Assembly (NCBI GenBank): GCA_910584035.1
Contig: CAJTZR010000086.1
Location: 1-8,344, forward strand
DNA length: 8,344 nt
Origin: an uncultured Christensenella sp.
Lineage (GTDB): Bacteria; Bacillota; Clostridia; Christensenellales; UBA3700
Reading direction: 5' to 3'
The notes under the pieces are model-generated. The model made no database searches. It saw nothing but the letters and a program-made list of their open reading frames with translations, and was not told the origin of the DNA. Every line of letters starts with the position of its first letter. Within the stretch, counting starts at the first letter, position 1. Below, piece by piece: positions 7,224 to 8,344 of the stretch. The translations under genes were made by a program, and so were the position numbers.

Positions 7224-7254
7224 TTTGCTTTTTGTACAATAGTTAGCCTATATC

Positions 7255-7280
7255 TTGCTACAAATTTTCGCTTCTAGCAA
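7255..7280. repeat. Inverted repeat TTGCTA...TAGCAA
   Basis: Six-base arms (7255-7260 and 7275-7280) flank a 14-base loop. The loop holds most of a 15-base sequence that recurs at 7546-7560. Short arms in AT-rich DNA make chance plausible. Confidence 0.35.
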
Positions 7281-7383
7281 TATGCTGACTAAAATTATAA
7301 ATGCCCACATATATATACAACCGAATAAAAATTCTATGAATGTGATTGCAAAAATATGCCACAAATTTTGTCAAACAATGTCC

Positions 7384-7421
7384 AATTTTGGATAAATTTT
7401 AGCAAAAAATAATCCAAAATT
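7384..7421. repeat. Inverted repeat with perfect 10-base arms
   Basis: AATTTTGGAT (7384-7393) is exactly complementary to ATCCAAAATT (7412-7421), with an 18-base loop. It has no U-tract after a GC-rich stem and so is not a standard terminator. It could be a pair of protein-binding half-sites or a weak hairpin. Confidence 0.5.
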
Positions 7422-7510
7422 TCACCCATTTTTGTATAAAAAATTGTGTCCTAAATCTCACCAATTTGTGCAAAAAAATTAGCTAAAAAAATTATAATTC
7501 GAATAGCTGA

Positions 7511-7541
7511 TTTAACACATTAAACATTTGATTTGTGTAAA
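7511..7541. repeat. Imperfect inverted repeat TTTAACACA...TGTGTAAA
   Basis: The arms at 7511-7519 and 7534-7541 pair apart from one extra A in the left arm, around a 14-base loop. It is AT-rich, and no function is apparent. Confidence 0.35.
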
Positions 7542-7551
7542 AAGGTACAAA

Positions 7552-7587
7552 TTTTTGCTTTTTATATTGGTTAAAAAGAAGCAAAAA
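7552..7587. repeat. Long bulged inverted repeat, TTTTTGC-TTTTTA arms
   Basis: The left arm at 7552-7564 pairs along all 13 bases with the right arm at 7572-7587, which carries a three-base GAA bulge. The loop is the seven bases TATTGGT. The right arm contains AAGCAAAAA and is followed by ordinary AT-rich sequence. It is the most extensive pairing in the core of the intergenic region. It could be a structured RNA element or simply complementary A and T tracts. Confidence 0.4.
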
Positions 7588-7738
7588 CAATGAGAAAATA
7601 GTAATAAATCGCGGTTTAAAACAACATTTTTTACATAAATTTTACAATTAAATTTTCCATTTTAGTAGTTTTTGTGCTAAAAAGTTTTGTTACAATGAGT
7701 TTTGAGCATTTTTTTAATGAATAACTGAATATTTTTTG

Positions 7739-7767
7739 TTTACAAACAGCTTTAATAGTGGTATAAT
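7739..7767 (+). promoter_or_regulatory. Sigma-A type promoter with extended -10 for the plus-strand membrane protein gene
   Basis: TTTACA (7739-7744, five of six to TTGACA) is separated by exactly 17 bases from a perfect TATAAT (7762-7767). The TG of an extended -10 (TGG-TATAAT) lies just before it. Transcription should begin near 7774, giving a leader of about 75 bases before ATG 7849. This is the best promoter in the window. Confidence 0.8.
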
Positions 7768-7797
7768 TATTACAATACTAAATGTTGGTTTAAAATT

Positions 7798-7824
7798 TAT
7801 TTTGTCAAAATATCAGATATTTTG
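7798..7824. promoter_or_regulatory. Operator-like palindromes in the leader of the membrane protein gene
   Basis: CAAAATATC-A-GATATTTTG (7806-7824) is a perfect palindrome with nine-base arms. It shares its left arm with a second palindrome, TATTTTG-T-CAAAATA (7798-7812). The result is three half-sites, two of them direct TATTTTG copies exactly 20 bases apart, about two helical turns. It sits between the promoter and the ribosome site, about 25-50 bases after the predicted start. A repressor bound here would block elongation or initiation. As RNA it could form a hairpin just above the ribosome site. Confidence 0.5.
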
Positions 7825-7838
7825 CAATAAATTCAAAT

Positions 7839-7842
7839 AAGG
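7839..7842 (+). promoter_or_regulatory. Ribosome binding site of the membrane protein gene
   Basis: AAGG lies six bases before ATG 7849 and is followed by a second purine run (GAG). An in-frame TAA at 7828-7830 means no earlier start codon competes. Confidence 0.65.
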
Positions 7843-7848
7843 TCGAGT

Positions 7849-8344
7849 ATGTTTAAAATTACAGCAATTTTATTTTTGGTATTTAAGGCGATTTATAAAA
7901 TCGTCTGTGCTGTTTTATATGTACTAGCCCACATTTTGGTATACTTTGGGCTTTGGATACCCGCAATTTATATGATAATTGCTGGTATTCTAATGTTAAC
8001 TGGTGGTCTTGACATTACTACTATAAACGTTAATAGCATTATTTTCTATATAGGCTTAGCACTCACCTTAATTGGTAGCTTAATAATTACAATTAGACAT
8101 TTAATAATCAAGCCAATTCGTCAAATGCTAGAAAGCGAACGTGCAAAGCGAGAACTTTGGGAACGTAAGGAAAATGAAAAAAAACAAAGACTATATGAAA
8201 AAAAGCCAATTAAGTACTTCAAAAAATATGAGGGTGGTATGCCACATAAAAGTCACCCTTACTATGACCCTAACATTGATAGAAAAGGTTTTATCCCACC
8301 AAAAGTATATCGTTCAAGTAAAAACCCTAGTATTATCATTCACG
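7849..8344 (+). CDS. Small membrane protein with basic cytoplasmic tail, 3' end outside the window
   Basis: The frame is open from ATG 7849 to the edge, giving 165 complete codons. The start follows an AAGG ribosome site and a strong promoter with an operator-like leader. Residues 18-53 are hydrophobic (one long or two closely packed helices around Trp36-Pro38). A short loop (about 54-63, with Asp55 and several Asn/Thr) is followed by a second clear helix at 64-82. Lys3, Lys13 and Lys17 on one side and Arg83, Lys88 and Arg91 on the other suit an N-in, C-in topology. Residues 91-119 are a charged Lys/Arg/Glu helix, possibly a coiled coil. Residues 120-155 are rich in Tyr, Pro, His and Gly (YEGGMPHKSHPYYDP). 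I recognise no family or catalytic motif. The role is unknown; an envelope-associated protein is the safest description. Divergent from the giant lipoprotein gene. Confidence 0.85.
   Translation, partial: MFKITAILFLVFKAIYKIVCAVLYVLAHILVYFGLWIPAIYMIIAGILMLTGGLDITTINVNSIIFYIGLALTLIGSLIITIRHLIIKPIRQMLESERAKRELWERKENEKKQRLYEKKPIKYFKKYEGGMPHKSHPYYDPNIDRKGFIPPKVYRSSKNPSIIIH

Larger units (their letters stand above)
7104..7848. other. Divergent intergenic region, 745 bases, no gene seen
   Basis: This very AT-rich stretch lies between two divergently transcribed genes. Open frames in it are under about 20 codons and have no ribosome site. The edges hold the promoter and leader elements listed separately. 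The core, about 7230-7735, has several AT-rich inverted repeats and loosely repeated segments with ACAAATTTT-like or TCCAAAATT-like cores. No tRNA, riboswitch core, GC-rich terminator or insertion-sequence end could be recognised. A small RNA cannot be excluded. Confidence 0.7.

Noticed and set aside
7336..7395. Short plus-strand frame of 19 codons (begins MNVIAK) in the intergenic region
   Set aside because: It has no ribosome site and no promoter at suitable spacing, and the length is expected by chance.
7493..7498. TATAAT in the middle of the intergenic region
   Set aside because: It has no -35 at 16-18 bases on either strand and no gene close downstream. In such AT-rich DNA the hexamer is frequent.
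7552..7587. Hairpin considered as a rho-independent terminator
   Set aside because: The stem is nearly all A-T with a bulge, and no gene ends next to it because the flanking genes diverge. It is kept only as an inverted repeat.

Overview
The window is AT-rich DNA from what looks like a low-GC Gram-positive bacterium, most likely an uncultured Firmicutes/Clostridia-type lineage. The clues are a classic lipobox, purine-rich Shine-Dalgarno sites, a near-consensus sigma-A promoter with an extended -10, and very AT-rich intergenic DNA. All tryptophans checked are TGG, and no TGA occurs in about 2,370 codons, so nothing suggests the Mollicutes code. The lineage is an inference from style, not from a marker gene.

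Positions 1-7103 are one uninterrupted minus-strand reading frame. It encodes at least 2,367 residues of a secreted, lipid-anchored giant protein whose C-terminus lies outside the window. After a lipoprotein signal peptide (Cys26) it is built from a divergent tandem repeat of about 347 residues: six anchor motifs sit at residues 371, 731, 1074, 1425, 1764 and 2107. The repeats are rich in alternating hydrophobic/acidic beta-strands. The four interior units carry an extra block (Y-Y/M-Y-x-DDR followed by THGT) that the first and last visible units lack. The interior units also alternate in type (2 like 4, 3 like 5), which suggests duplication of a two-unit block. I do not recognise a named family.

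Positions 7104-7848 are a 745-base divergent intergenic region with no convincing gene. The side facing the lipoprotein gene holds a ribosome site, a TATAAT with no good -35, and TTAAGG-type direct repeats in 11-base register, which suggests control by a response regulator. The middle is AT-rich with several inverted repeats. The side facing the plus-strand gene has a TTTACA-N17-TATAAT promoter with extended -10 and, in the leader, an operator-like set of TATTTTG/CAAAATA half-sites.

Positions 7849-8344 begin a plus-strand gene for a small membrane protein with hydrophobic N-terminal helices and a long, highly basic cytoplasmic tail. It is cut by the window edge. The two genes are divergent and share the upstream region. 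Both are envelope proteins, but no functional link between them can be shown from the sequence.
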